From NCBI GenBank assembly GCA_050008465.1, contig JBEKMO010000009.1, positions 1-64,000 of the forward strand: a DNA stretch of 64,000 bases, read 5' to 3'. Below, in pieces: positions 26,093 to 34,851 of the stretch. Positions within the stretch are counted from its first letter, which is position 1. Each line of letters starts with the position of its first letter. The translations under genes and the position numbers were made by a program. The notes below the pieces were generated by a model that saw nothing but the letters and a program-made list of their open reading frames with translations, made no database searches and had not been told where the DNA came from. This DNA is from Fen-330 sp050008465. GTDB taxonomy: Bacteria; Acidobacteriota; Terriglobia; Bryobacterales; Bryobacteraceae.

Positions 26093-26827
26093 TCATCGTC
26101 GGCGCGCGGCAAAGGTGAGGCCTGGCGGATACCCGGACTGAATGCGAAGCCCACCCGCGCCGGCTCTGAAATCGGAGGGCTCCAGATCGGTGATGATGTT
26201 CCCGGCCTTCGCTTCGCGGAGCCAGAACAGGAAGGCGCCCTCCCGATCGGCGCGAGCGGCAATGGGATCCCTGCCGAAATCGGGGAGCTGAACCTGGAAG
26301 AACCCCTCGGCGTCGGGAACGGCGGTCGCTACCGGGATCATAGTGACCATGCCGTCCTTGATGCCGAAGAACCCGTGGGCCCAATACGCCGCGTAGCTGA
26401 TCGCCACTTCCGGCCCCCTGCCCCGAAGCGCGTCCTTTGGGACGATCTTTCCCGACAGGGAGACGGACGGGAGCCTGCGACAAGTGAACTCCTCTGGGAC
26501 GGTGGACGGTCCCGAGAGCGCTTCATCGAACGTCGCGATCTCACAACCCGGGGCGTAGACGATGATCTTGATGCCGGTCGCCAGTTTGCCATCCACGGCG
26601 GCCTCGATCTCATAGGCGTGTACGTCCCGCTGTGGCCTGACGAAACCGCCGTAGCCGCCGAACGGACCGCTCATGACGTAGTGAATGTCGACGGTTTCCG
26701 AAAGTACATCCGGCGGAAGGGAGATCGAAATGCGGGGCAGCGGTCGTTCGTCGGACGGTTCGAACGCGAACGCCACCTGCCACACGAGCGCGGCAACGGC
26801 GAGGAAACGACTGCCGTGGCGGGTCAC
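26093..26827 (-). CDS. Secreted protein of unknown function
   Basis: A 244-residue protein with a signal peptide (SRFLAVAALVWQVAFAFEPS, cleavage expected after AFA). The mature part is beta-rich, with no motif that I recognise. It has two cysteines (in GCEIATFDE and FTCRRLP) that may form a disulfide, and a glycine-rich GPFGGYGGF segment. It is encoded next to the tRNA-Met remnant and divergently from the Xaa-Pro peptidase gene, with 76 bases between them. A structural or regulatory extracytoplasmic role is possible, but nothing in the sequence settles it. Confidence 0.6.
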   Translation of the reverse strand: MTRHGSRFLAVAALVWQVAFAFEPSDERPLPRISISLPPDVLSETVDIHYVMSGPFGGYGGFVRPQRDVHAYEIEAAVDGKLATGIKIIVYAPGCEIATFDEALSGPSTVPEEFTCRRLPSVSLSGKIVPKDALRGRGPEVAISYAAYWAHGFFGIKDGMVTMIPVATAVPDAEGFFQVQLPDFGRDPIAARADREGAFLFWLREAKAGNIITDLEPSDFRAGAGGLRIQSGYPPGLTFAARRR

Positions 26828-26848
26828 AACGCATCCAGGTTACCAGTT

Positions 26849-26903
26849 CACCCGGAAAATTGGTGATTGAGTGTACTGTCACGGGTTTCATACACTGATA
26901 CGT
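26849..26903 (+). promoter_or_regulatory. Repeated promoter element, copy A, leaderless start
   Basis: TTGAGT (26867) and TACACT (26891) are 18 bases apart, and the ATG of the peptidase gene starts seven bases after the -10 box, where transcription should begin. Together with the upstream GGAAAA block, the sequence is shared with 55641-55694 and, inverted, with 63120-63176. Confidence 0.7.
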
Positions 26904-28094
26904 ATGCGGAGAGCGTGGATCGCGTTGCTGGCGGTGGTGGGGGTTTGGGGCGCGGAGATCCCGCGGGCGGAGTACCGGACGCGGCGGGTGGCGGCGCAGA
27001 AAGCGCTGGGGGATGCGGTGCTGGTGCTGTTCGGGCACGAGGACGGTGCGCAGGAGCCGAACTTCTACTACCTGACGGGGTGGCGGGAGGAGGGGGCGAT
27101 TCTGCTGCTGACGCCGGCCGGCGAAACGCTGTTTCTGCCCAAGCGTAACCCGGAGAGGGAGAAATACACCGGACCGGCGACCAGTGCGGAGGACCAGAAT
27201 GCGCGAGCGGTGACCGGATTCGAGCAGGTGCTCGCCAGGACCCAGTTCGAGGGGCAGCTTGCGAAAGCGCTCGAAACGCATGGGCGGGTGTTTGCGCTGA
27301 AAGCGGATACGGCGAAGGTGAAGAGCCTGGCCCCGCTGCGCGAGGCACCGGACGCGCAGGAGATGCTGGCGCGGCTGCGCGCGGTGAAGTCGGCCGGAGA
27401 GATCGAGCGGATCCAGCGGAGCACGGACGTGACGGTGGAGGCGCACCGGGCGGCGTGGCGGCGGATCGCGGCGGGCCTCTATGAGTACCAAATCGCGGCG
27501 ACGATGACCTACACGATGCTGGAGGCTGGATGCGAGGGGAACGCCTATGAGCCGATCGTCGGGTCGGGTCCCAACGCGACGGTGCTGCACTACGCCAAGA
27601 ACTCGCGGCGGATGGAGGCCGGCGAGCTGGTGCTGATGGACGTGGGCGCGCAGTGCGCGAGCTACGCAACCGATGTGACGCGGACGGTCCCGGTGAGCGG
27701 GAAGTTCACGGCGCGGCAGCGGGAGCTGTACGAGGCGGTCCTGGGAGCGCAGAAAGCGGTGCTGGCGGCGGTGAAGCCCGGGGTGACGATGAACAGCCTG
27801 CGTCAGGTGGCCACCGAGTACCTCGAAGCGCACGGGAAGCTGGGCAAGTACCTGACGCACGGGGTCAGCCACGACGTGGGGTTGGAGGTCCATGACGCGC
27901 CGCCGTCGTCGTATTCCCAGCCGCTCGAGGCGGGGATGGTGATCACGGTGGAGCCGGGCCTGTACATCCCGGAAGAAGGGATCGGCATCCGGATCGAAGA
28001 TACGCTGCTGGTGACGGCGGAGGGAGTGAAGGTGCTGAGCGCGGCGCTGCCGAGAGAGGCGGACGAAATCGAGAGGGCGATGGCGGCCAGATGA
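26904..28094 (+). CDS. pepP: Secreted Xaa-Pro aminopeptidase (M24B)
   Basis: The ATG at 26904 gives 396 residues with a signal peptide (ALLAVVGVWGAE). An N-terminal creatinase-like domain (EPNFYYLTGW) precedes the pita-bread catalytic domain. The five metal ligands are visible: Asp in LMDVGAQ, Asp in YATDVTRT, His in THGVSHDVG, Glu in TVEPGLYIP and Glu in IRIEDT. It removes N-terminal residues next to proline, here probably in the periplasm. The stop overlaps the start of the histidine kinase (ATGA), so peptidase and signalling genes are co-expressed. The symbol is given by family; orthology to E. coli pepP is not certain. Confidence 0.87.
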   Translation: MRRAWIALLAVVGVWGAEIPRAEYRTRRVAAQKALGDAVLVLFGHEDGAQEPNFYYLTGWREEGAILLLTPAGETLFLPKRNPEREKYTGPATSAEDQNARAVTGFEQVLARTQFEGQLAKALETHGRVFALKADTAKVKSLAPLREAPDAQEMLARLRAVKSAGEIERIQRSTDVTVEAHRAAWRRIAAGLYEYQIAATMTYTMLEAGCEGNAYEPIVGSGPNATVLHYAKNSRRMEAGELVLMDVGAQCASYATDVTRTVPVSGKFTARQRELYEAVLGAQKAVLAAVKPGVTMNSLRQVATEYLEAHGKLGKYLTHGVSHDVGLEVHDAPPSSYSQPLEAGMVITVEPGLYIPEEGIGIRIEDTLLVTAEGVKVLSAALPREADEIERAMAAR

Positions 28095-29911
28095 GGCGCA
28101 GTCGGGCGGTCGGGTATTTGTCGGTGCTGGCGGCGAGCTTCGTGCTGGCGATGGTGGCCGGCTGGCTGGGCACGGCGATCGACAACGTCGCCTACGACTG
28201 GATGTTCCGCTACCGGCGACCGGGGCCAGTGCAGTCTCGATCGATCCTGCTGGCGGTGGACGAGGAGTCGCTGACCAAACTGGGCGGGATGCCCAAGCTG
28301 CGGCAAGCGCTAGCCGAGGGATTGGAGCGCGTGGCGGCGGCGCGGCCGAAGGCGGTGGCCATCGACGTCATCCTGGCGGATGAAGGCGATGCGGCGCAGA
28401 ACGCGGCGCTGGCCTCGGTGTTTGGGAGAATCCCGAACCTGGCGCTGGCGTGCGAAATGATGGACCAGGGCAGGCGCTGGGAGGAGCCGTTCCGGGAGTT
28501 TCGGGCGGCCGCGGTGGGGCACGTCCACGTGGAGCCGGGGGAGGGCGTGTGCCGGCAGGCGCCGCTCGAAAAGGTGGCGGGGCGCGACCGGCGGTGGGCG
28601 CTGGCTTTGGAGGCCTACCGGTTGAGCCACCGGGTACGGGACATTATCGAGTCTCCCAGGGATTTGCAGGTGGGCGCGGTAACGATTCCAGCGCGGTGGT
28701 CGGAATCCAGGGCGATACGGATCCGGTATCTTTCTTCGCCGATCGAGCGGGTTTCGCTTTGGGAACTGAAGAACCACCCGGAGTTCGCGCGACGATTTCG
28801 CGACCGGGTGGTGTTTGTAGGAGTGACGGCGCAGTCGGCGGCGGCGGACCGGTTCATGACGCCGCTTTCCGATGCGCAAACCATGGCGGGGGTCGAGATC
28901 CACGCGAGCATTTTCGAGACGCTGGAGGGTGGGCGGTTTCTCGAAAGCGCGTCGAACCCGGCGGTGGCGGGATTGTGCCTGTTGCTGGCGGCGGCTGGCG
29001 TAGCCGCGTTCGCCTTCCGAAGCGGGTGGCAGGCCTACGCGCTGGCCGTGCTGGTGCTGGTGGCGGCGCACGTGGGACCGTACTGGCTGTTCACGCGGGG
29101 CGTGGTGTTTCCGTACTTCGCGGCGGTCTCGGCGGCCTGGCTGTCGACGGGGGGTGCGGGTTGGTTCCAGTTTGTGACGGTGCGGCGGCAACTGCGGCGG
29201 AGCGAGGCGCAGACGGCGCGCTACCAGCAGGCGGTGCACTTCGTGACGCACGAGATGCGCACGCCGCTGACGGCCATCCAGGGATCGAGCGAACTGATGA
29301 CCCGCTACAACCTAAGCGACGAGAAGCGCAAGCAGATCGCCGACCTGATCAACTCGGAGTCCAAGCGGCTGGCGCGGATGATCGAGACGTTTCTGAACGT
29401 CGAGCGGCTGTCGGCGGGAGAAATGGAGCTAAAGCAGGAGACCTTCGCCGCGCGCGAGGTGCTGGAGGCCTGTCTGGCGCGGGCCCGGCCGCTGGCGGAG
29501 CGCAAGCAGATCCGGTTCGAAGTGGGTGACGTGGCGGATGCGGTGCTCACCGGCGACCGCGAGCTGATGGAATACGCCATATACAACCTGCTCACGAATG
29601 CGGTAAAGTACTCACCGGCGCAGACCGTGGTCACGGTGTCGGGCCGGGCCGATGGCGAGCGCCTGCGGCTGGCGGTGCGGGACCAGGGAATCGGCATGGA
29701 GCAGCAGGAGTTGCGGAAGATCTTCCAGAAGTTCTACCGGACCGGCCGGGCGGTGGAATCCGGGGAGACGGGAACCGGGATCGGGCTCTCGATCGTGGAA
29801 CAGATCGTCACGCACCACGGAGGGCGGATCGAGGTGACTAGCGCCCCGGGCAAGGGTTCTTGCTTTACGCTGGTGTTGCCGGCGCAGTTTGCCGGAGTCG
29901 TACGAGAGTAG
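28091..29911 (+). CDS. CHASE2-domain sensor histidine kinase
   Basis: The protein has 606 residues. An N-terminal membrane helix (LSVLAASFVLAMVAGW) is followed by a CHASE2 extracellular sensor (YDWMFRYRRP, then VAIDVILADEGD and VVFVGVTAQSAAADRFMTPL). Three membrane helices lie near 290-370. The HisKA box has FVTHEMRTPL with His387, and the HATPase part has NLLTNAVKYSP and GTGIGLSIV. It should autophosphorylate and pass phosphate to the NtrC-type regulator encoded ten bases downstream. The stimulus is unknown. It overlaps pepP by four bases. Confidence 0.9.
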   Translation: MRRSRAVGYLSVLAASFVLAMVAGWLGTAIDNVAYDWMFRYRRPGPVQSRSILLAVDEESLTKLGGMPKLRQALAEGLERVAAARPKAVAIDVILADEGDAAQNAALASVFGRIPNLALACEMMDQGRRWEEPFREFRAAAVGHVHVEPGEGVCRQAPLEKVAGRDRRWALALEAYRLSHRVRDIIESPRDLQVGAVTIPARWSESRAIRIRYLSSPIERVSLWELKNHPEFARRFRDRVVFVGVTAQSAAADRFMTPLSDAQTMAGVEIHASIFETLEGGRFLESASNPAVAGLCLLLAAAGVAAFAFRSGWQAYALAVLVLVAAHVGPYWLFTRGVVFPYFAAVSAAWLSTGGAGWFQFVTVRRQLRRSEAQTARYQQAVHFVTHEMRTPLTAIQGSSELMTRYNLSDEKRKQIADLINSESKRLARMIETFLNVERLSAGEMELKQETFAAREVLEACLARARPLAERKQIRFEVGDVADAVLTGDRELMEYAIYNLLTNAVKYSPAQTVVTVSGRADGERLRLAVRDQGIGMEQQELRKIFQKFYRTGRAVESGETGTGIGLSIVEQIVTHHGGRIEVTSAPGKGSCFTLVLPAQFAGVVRE

Positions 29912-29920
29912 AGGTCAGAC

Positions 29921-31237
29921 TTGGCACGACTGTTGGTGGTGGAAGACGACGCGGCAGTGCGGACGACCATCGTGACGCTGCTGGAGTGCGAAGGCTACGA
30001 GGTGGATGCAGCGTCCTCGACCCATGAAGCGATCGAGCGGCTAAACGCGTGCGAGTACCCGATCGTGATTTCCGACATCTACCTGGACGAGCGCACGGGC
30101 CTGGATGTGCTCAACGCGGCGCGGGCCAAGAACCCGGACTGCGCGGTGATCCTGATGACGGCGCGCGGGACCATGGAAACCGTGATGGCGGCCACCCGGG
30201 GCGGAGCCTTCGACTACATCGCCAAGCCCTTCGAGCTGGAGCGGATGGTGGAGACCGTCAAGCGCGCCGAGGCGACCGTGTCGGGACGGGTACGAGAGGA
30301 CGAGGCCGAGACCGAGGAACTGCCGGAAACCGAGATGATCGGCAGCTCGGCGGGAATGGTGGAAATCTACAAGGTGGTCTCGCGGGTGGCCCCGACCGAC
30401 GCGACGGTGCTGATGGAGGGCGAGACGGGAACGGGCAAGGAGCTGATCGCACGAATGATCCACCGCAACAGCCCGAGGTCCCCCCATCCGTTCGTGGCGG
30501 TGGACTGCGGGTCGATCGCGCCCAGCCTGCTCGAGAGCGAGCTGTTCGGGGCCATGCGGGGGGCCTTCACGGGCGCCGAGCGGGACCGCATCGGGGTGTT
30601 CGAGGCGGCCAGCCGGGGGACGGTCTTCCTGGACGAGATTGGCGACGTCGAACTGAACTTCCAGTTGAAGCTGCTGCGCTTCCTCCAAGATCGGGAGATT
30701 CGGCCGGTAGGGGCGCCGCGGTCCAAAGTGGTGGACGTGCGGGTGATCGCCGCGACCAACCAGGACCTGCACCAGAAGGTGGACGAGGGCAAATTCCGGG
30801 AGGACTTGTGGTTCCGGCTGAACGTGGTGCGGATCGTGGTGCCGCCGCTCAGGGAGCGCCGGGGCGACGTGCCCCTGCTGGTGCAGTACTTCCTGAAGAA
30901 ATACAACGACCGCTACCAGCAACAGACCAAGCTCGCCAACTCGGGGCTGAAGGCGTTGCTGGACCACATCTGGCCGGGGAACGTGCGGCAGTTGCAGCAC
31001 ATGGTGGAACGGCTGAGCATTCTGGCGCCGAACGGCTGGATCGATCAGGCGGCAGTCGAGGAGGCGATCGCCTTAAGCGAGCCGAGCGAGCAGCCGAGCG
31101 AGTCGCTGGCCGACACCGAGACCGACCAGATCCGGCGGGTGCTGTCGGCAACCGGGGGAAACAAGAGCCGGGCGGCCAAGATTCTGGGGATCGAGCGGAA
31201 GACGCTCTACCGCAAGCTGGAGCGGATGGGGCTTTAG
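29921..31237 (+). CDS. Sigma54-dependent NtrC-type response regulator
   Basis: The gene starts with TTG and encodes 438 residues. The receiver domain has its phospho-acceptor Asp52 in VISDIYLDE. The AAA+ domain has Walker A GETGTGKE, the sigma54-contact loop MRGAFTGA, Walker B GTVFLDEIGD and an arginine-finger block ending at LWFRLNVV. A Fis-type HTH closes the chain (SRAAKILGIERKTLYRKLER). It is the cognate partner of the kinase upstream and would activate sigma54 promoters. No sigma54 (-24/-12) site is obvious in the local intergenic regions, so its targets are probably elsewhere. Confidence 0.93.
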   Translation: MARLLVVEDDAAVRTTIVTLLECEGYEVDAASSTHEAIERLNACEYPIVISDIYLDERTGLDVLNAARAKNPDCAVILMTARGTMETVMAATRGGAFDYIAKPFELERMVETVKRAEATVSGRVREDEAETEELPETEMIGSSAGMVEIYKVVSRVAPTDATVLMEGETGTGKELIARMIHRNSPRSPHPFVAVDCGSIAPSLLESELFGAMRGAFTGAERDRIGVFEAASRGTVFLDEIGDVELNFQLKLLRFLQDREIRPVGAPRSKVVDVRVIAATNQDLHQKVDEGKFREDLWFRLNVVRIVVPPLRERRGDVPLLVQYFLKKYNDRYQQQTKLANSGLKALLDHIWPGNVRQLQHMVERLSILAPNGWIDQAAVEEAIALSEPSEQPSESLADTETDQIRRVLSATGGNKSRAAKILGIERKTLYRKLERMGL

Positions 31238-31349
31238 GCCGCCTCCGGCGGGCGCTGACCGCGCGGCTTGCCGCCTCCGGCGGGCGCTGACCGCGCGGCT
31301 TGCCGCCTCCGGCGGGCGCTAACCGCGCGGCTTGCCGCCTCCGGCGGAT
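31238..31349 (+). repeat. GC-rich 32-bp tandem repeat, three and a half copies
   Basis: The unit begins GCCGCCTCCGGCGGGCGCT and starts at 31238, 31270, 31302 and 31334, the last incomplete. Each unit contains the palindrome GCCGCCTCCGGCGG. It directly follows the regulator's stop codon, so it could fold into strong hairpins at the 3' end of the mRNA. Related sequence lies in opposite orientation at 50322-50377. Confidence 0.9.
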
Positions 31350-31523
31350 AGGCGTGCCCCCGAAGGGGCTTGCCCCGGCGCAGTACTCTTACGACTGGAC
31401 CAGTACGGTCCCGGGGGGTTACGGCGATATTTCTCTGTCCTTCTGAAAAGTTCGGATCTAGAATGGAGGGGTAAAGGTATGTGTCTCATGGTGGAACCCT
31501 CATCCATGAGGAGGTGAGACGAG

Positions 31524-31670
31524 ATGTTCGAATCGCTGGATGACCAAATAAAGCACGACACTGAAATGGAGTCGACCCGGACACAGCGGATACTGCGCTG
31601 GGCTCTGGCGCTTGCGGTTACGGTACTGGTGCTGGGAGGGCTGGTTGCTGGGGTCCGTTCGCTGGGTTGA
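31524..31670 (+). CDS. Small 48-residue membrane protein
   Basis: The ATG has a strong AGGAGGTGAGACGAG ribosome site. The protein starts MFESLDDQIKHDTEMES, which is charged, and continues with one hydrophobic helix (WALALAVTVLVLGGLVAGV). It ends RSLG. Its last 53 bases overlap, tail to tail, the glucosaminidase-like gene at 31618. A single-helix membrane peptide with an acidic cytoplasmic start is expected. I know no family for it. The good ribosome site and helix support a real gene. Confidence 0.65.
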   Translation: MFESLDDQIKHDTEMESTRTQRILRWALALAVTVLVLGGLVAGVRSLG

Positions 31671-32157
31671 TCCGCGCGCGGAGGGAGTACAGGGCTCCGA
31701 CGGTCTGATCCGGAGCTATGAGTTTCATGACGGACTTGACGCGAGCGGCGTAGCCTGCGCGTCGGTTGTAGGTCGCGAGAATTCCATCTAAGTCCTTGTC
31801 TTGGTAAAGCTTGGAGTGGGCAATCCGGGAAGCTACCCAATCGATGCTGCCGCGGACCGAGGTGAAGCTTCGCCGCGCGGAGGCCCACCCGAAGATGTTG
31901 TTCTTGGGAGCGTTCTTTCCCCCACCTGACTCAACTACAGAGAGACTAGGCAGCAGGCGCCAGTCCAGGCCGTGGCGATCCGCCGCAGCCAGGAAATCCG
32001 GCGCCAAGTGACTGACGGGGCTGTGGAAAGCGCGGAAAAAGTTCCGCAGGAGAGCCACCCTGGGGTCGTTTCGAGAGTCGGGTTGAGGGACTCGCTGGCC
32101 GAACACCGACACGGCGGCAGCCGTGAGGATGCCCGTCCAGATGAAGAATCGTCTCAA
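31618..32157 (-). CDS. Glucosaminidase-like (Bax/FlgJ type) exported protein
   Basis: The TTG at 32157 has GGAGGAGGTG upstream and gives 179 residues with a signal peptide (WTGILTAAAVSVFGQ). The body has AADRHGLDWRLLPSLSVVES and GKNAPKNNIFGWASARRSF, the Glu-containing helix and NNxFG motif of the glucosaminidase/lysozyme-like fold. It is followed by SRIAHSKLYQDKDLDGILATYN. It probably cleaves or binds peptidoglycan. The 3' end overlaps the small membrane protein gene on the other strand. Confidence 0.75.
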   Translation of the reverse strand: MRRFFIWTGILTAAAVSVFGQRVPQPDSRNDPRVALLRNFFRAFHSPVSHLAPDFLAAADRHGLDWRLLPSLSVVESGGGKNAPKNNIFGWASARRSFTSVRGSIDWVASRIAHSKLYQDKDLDGILATYNRRAGYAARVKSVMKLIAPDQTVGALYSLRARINPANGPQQPALPAPVP

Positions 32158-32213
32158 ACCAAAACACCTCCTCCAGAAATTCTCGCCGCGGCAGCCCGCG
32201 AAATGAACCCAGA

Positions 32214-32741
32214 TTAACGTCTCTCCATGGACGCTAGATTGTGATTAGGCGAGTATAGCACAGCGTGGGTGGAAGGAACCGAATGGGGGGCCCCGCTGGA
32301 TCGAACGACGGCTCCGCCGAGCGTGGTCTGGGGCGCAAACAAGATCCGGAGAATACCCGCCACAGCGCTCGGCAGAGGCATGAGAATAATGAACGGGTTC
32401 AGCCCCGACTGGGGATTGACCACCATCAGCAGGTAGACCAGGATCACCGAGACAATCAACCCCAGCCCCAGGCGTGCGAAGGAGGTTTGAACCGTCCCGA
32501 CCTGGTGGCGAACCACGAGCGCTATCCCGCGAGGCAATCGGGGAGTCATTTCGCCGACGATCCTGCGCACCTGGGCCCCCACGCCGCCCAGATCGCGGCG
32601 GCCGATGTCGGCGTAAACATCGAAGACCGGCTGCACGATGTGGTGATTCACGATCTGCGGCGCCACCCCGCGCTGAGCCGCTGCGAGACTAAAGAGCAAC
32701 TGCGTGTTCGGCGGGATCGCCCCGGGGTTGCCGTAAGCCAC
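32214..32741 (-). pseudogene. RND efflux pump (HAE1) fragment
   Basis: About 140 codons match the C-terminal half of an RND permease: AAAQRGVAPQIVNHHIVQPV, then FDVYADIGRRDLGGVGAQ, and a membrane segment LGLGLIVSVILVYLLMVVNP followed by FIILMPLPSAVAGILRILFA. Both ends are cut; the chain of about 1050 residues is reduced to 175. It lies between the glucosaminidase gene and the tRNA-Gly island. Confidence 0.75.
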
Positions 32742-32816
32742 TCCCGAAGCTGGAATCGGTCGCCCGGTTGTGCTAGCATTCGGAGAGTCAGCCTGCCGCC
32801 AGTCGGCAACAAGCGA

Positions 32817-32850
<34 letters not shown>

Positions 32851-32942
32851 TTTCTTCAGCTGATTCTAAAGCCAGTTCTTGCCGTGGTGTCTTGAATGGT
32901 GTCCATGACTCCGTATAGAATCGGAGCACACGAGGCACCGGC

Positions 32943-34166
32943 ATGGCACGCGTCAACATCCTGAAGAAGACAAATACAAACGGAGGGTGGAAACTCCGTT
33001 CGATTCCACGGAAGCCCGGCGGCGGCTACGATTGGACTGCTCTCCCCGACGGCCGGTATTTCGTCGAATGGTATGAGGGCGGCAAACGGCGTCGCGAGGC
33101 CGCCGGCATAACCGCAGCCGAGGCTCTCGAGGCCCAGCGCCGAAAGCGCCATGAACTGGAAGGGCGGAAGCTGGGAATTCCCGGGTACGGACCTGCCCCG
33201 GCGAAGCCTGCCGCGCAGCCGCTTGCACCGGCAGTCACACAGTACCTCGAGCATGTCGAGACGCTCAAGAAGCTGAACACTTATAGGAAGTATCAGGCAG
33301 TCCTGCGACGCTTCGCGAGGTACTTCGAAGGGCGGTCGGTTGAGACGATTCCCATCGCCGACCTCAACGCCTACATTGTGCATTTGAAGCGCGATGAAGG
33401 CATGTCCGCCAACACGGTCCTGCACAACACGATCATCATCGCCCAGTTCTTCAAGCGTCAGGGGCGTGGTGGGATCACGCGGCTTCTCGATCTGCCGGAA
33501 CGAATCACGACGCTGCCGAGGGAGTATCGGCAGGAAGACTTGGATGGCTTTCTCAGGGCGTGCGATGACTTCGAACGGGCGCTGTTCTACACGTTCCTGC
33601 TGACCGGCTTTCGTGAGCAAGAGGTGATGTACCTGTCTTGGAGCGATGTCAATCTCGATCTCCGGACCGTCCGCGTTACAGCAAAGCCGCAGCTTGGGTT
33701 CTATGCGAAGCGCTGGGAGGAGCGGGAGGTGCCGATCGCGGCCCATCTGGTCGACGTCCTCAGGAATCACGTCAAGAGAGAGCACAGCCGGTTCGTGTTT
33801 CCGTCACCAACCGGGAACCGGGACCAGCACATGCTCGATCGGTGCAAAGCCGTCGCCAAGCGAGCCGGGCTGGCTGCCGAGCAGTTTGACCTGAAGACGT
33901 TCCGGTCAACGTACGCGACTCGAATGCTACGAGCTGGGTTCGACGTGCGAACGGTGCAGCACTGGATGGGGCACAAATCGCTGGAGACCACGATGCGCTA
34001 TCTCGTGCCGGCAACGGAGGTCCATGCCAAGCTGGATCAGATCGACATCCCCGGCGCTTCACCCGACTCGGGTCGTCCGCGAGAAGGCCCGTCCCCGGCT
34101 ACGAAGACAAAAGGAAAGGCAGCTCCCGATCTCGCATCGGCGAGTGGCGAGGTGTCGTCAATATAG
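32943..34166 (+). CDS. Tyrosine-family site-specific integrase
   Basis: The protein has 407 residues. Residues 95-185 form the SAM-like core-binding domain (KLNTYRKYQAVLRRFARYFE). The catalytic domain carries the first Arg in LLTGFREQEVMYL, Lys in AKPQLGFY/KRWEEREV, the second Arg in LKTFRSTYAT, His in HWMGHKSLETT and the Tyr nucleophile in MRYLVPATEV. The His that normally precedes the second Arg (HxxR) is Lys here, as in some active members. It should catalyse exchange between the two 34-bp repeats. The C-terminal 40 residues are disordered and rich in Pro, Lys and Ser. Confidence 0.92.
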   Translation: MARVNILKKTNTNGGWKLRSIPRKPGGGYDWTALPDGRYFVEWYEGGKRRREAAGITAAEALEAQRRKRHELEGRKLGIPGYGPAPAKPAAQPLAPAVTQYLEHVETLKKLNTYRKYQAVLRRFARYFEGRSVETIPIADLNAYIVHLKRDEGMSANTVLHNTIIIAQFFKRQGRGGITRLLDLPERITTLPREYRQEDLDGFLRACDDFERALFYTFLLTGFREQEVMYLSWSDVNLDLRTVRVTAKPQLGFYAKRWEEREVPIAAHLVDVLRNHVKREHSRFVFPSPTGNRDQHMLDRCKAVAKRAGLAAEQFDLKTFRSTYATRMLRAGFDVRTVQHWMGHKSLETTMRYLVPATEVHAKLDQIDIPGASPDSGRPREGPSPATKTKGKAAPDLASASGEVSSI

Positions 34167-34179
34167 TTCCACAATGGAA
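34167..34179 (+). promoter_or_regulatory. Inverted-repeat operator upstream of abiEi
   Basis: TTCCA-CAA-TGGAA lies 21 bases before the annotated start of AbiEi and just after the integrase stop. AbiEi antitoxins of characterised systems repress their operon by binding inverted repeats, so this is the likely site. Confidence 0.55.
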
Positions 34180-34200
34180 TGATATTGACATGGCAGGCTG

Positions 34201-34851
34201 TTGCCTACAGAACCCCCAACGTGGCAAAATGAAGCTGTGCCACGCTCACGTTTTGACGAACTTGCCGCGCTCGCTGAGGATAGCGACGGCCTCCTGACGG
34301 CCGAGCAGGCTCGACAGGCTGGTTTCACCGACTCCGTCCTTGCCAGGCTGGCACAGCGGGGGCGGATCGAGCGAACGGCGCGAGGCGTCTATCGCATTCC
34401 CTATTTCTCCCCCGGCCCTTTCTCCCAATACCGGGAAGCCGTCCTTTGGGCCAAGGCGAACCGCGGGCCCAACGACGTGGCCCTATCGCACGCAACAGCC
34501 CTGGCCGTGTATGGAATCTCCGACGCGAACCCGAACGTGATTCACCTCACGGTTCCCAAGTCCGCCCGGCTGCGGCGACAGAGGCCAAAGGGCGTTGTTG
34601 TACACCACGAAGACCTCACCCCGGAGGACATCGCCGTCCAAGATGGGATTCCGGTTACGACGATCAACAAGACCGTCACCGACCTGCTTCGGTCCGGTGG
34701 AAGGATTGACTTGGTGCGCCGGGCCATTGCCGACGCCCGGCGCGAGGGATTCATCAGCGATGCGGAGGCACGGCAACTTCGGCGGCGGGTCGAGGCATAC
34801 CTCAGGTCTCTAAGTTCTCCCCGGAACCGGATGGAGCTGACAACCCGATGA
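34201..34851 (+). CDS. abiEi: AbiEi-family antitoxin
   Basis: With the TTG at 34201 the protein has 216 residues; a GTG at 34237 (204 residues) is equally plausible. The N-terminal winged-helix domain (LLTAEQARQAGFTDSVLARL then GRIERTARGVYRIPYF) is the family hallmark. It is followed by the AbiEi C-terminal block with SHATALAVYGISDANP, and IPVTTINKTVTDLLRS. It neutralises AbiEii without direct binding in the type IV systems studied, and it autoregulates. Its stop overlaps the AbiEii start (ATGA). Confidence 0.9.
   Translation: MPTEPPTWQNEAVPRSRFDELAALAEDSDGLLTAEQARQAGFTDSVLARLAQRGRIERTARGVYRIPYFSPGPFSQYREAVLWAKANRGPNDVALSHATALAVYGISDANPNVIHLTVPKSARLRRQRPKGVVVHHEDLTPEDIAVQDGIPVTTINKTVTDLLRSGGRIDLVRRAIADARREGFISDAEARQLRRRVEAYLRSLSSPRNRMELTTR

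Noticed and set aside
31238..31349. Possible CRISPR array
   Set aside because: The repeats are head-to-tail with no spacers, only three and a half copies exist, and there are no cas genes.
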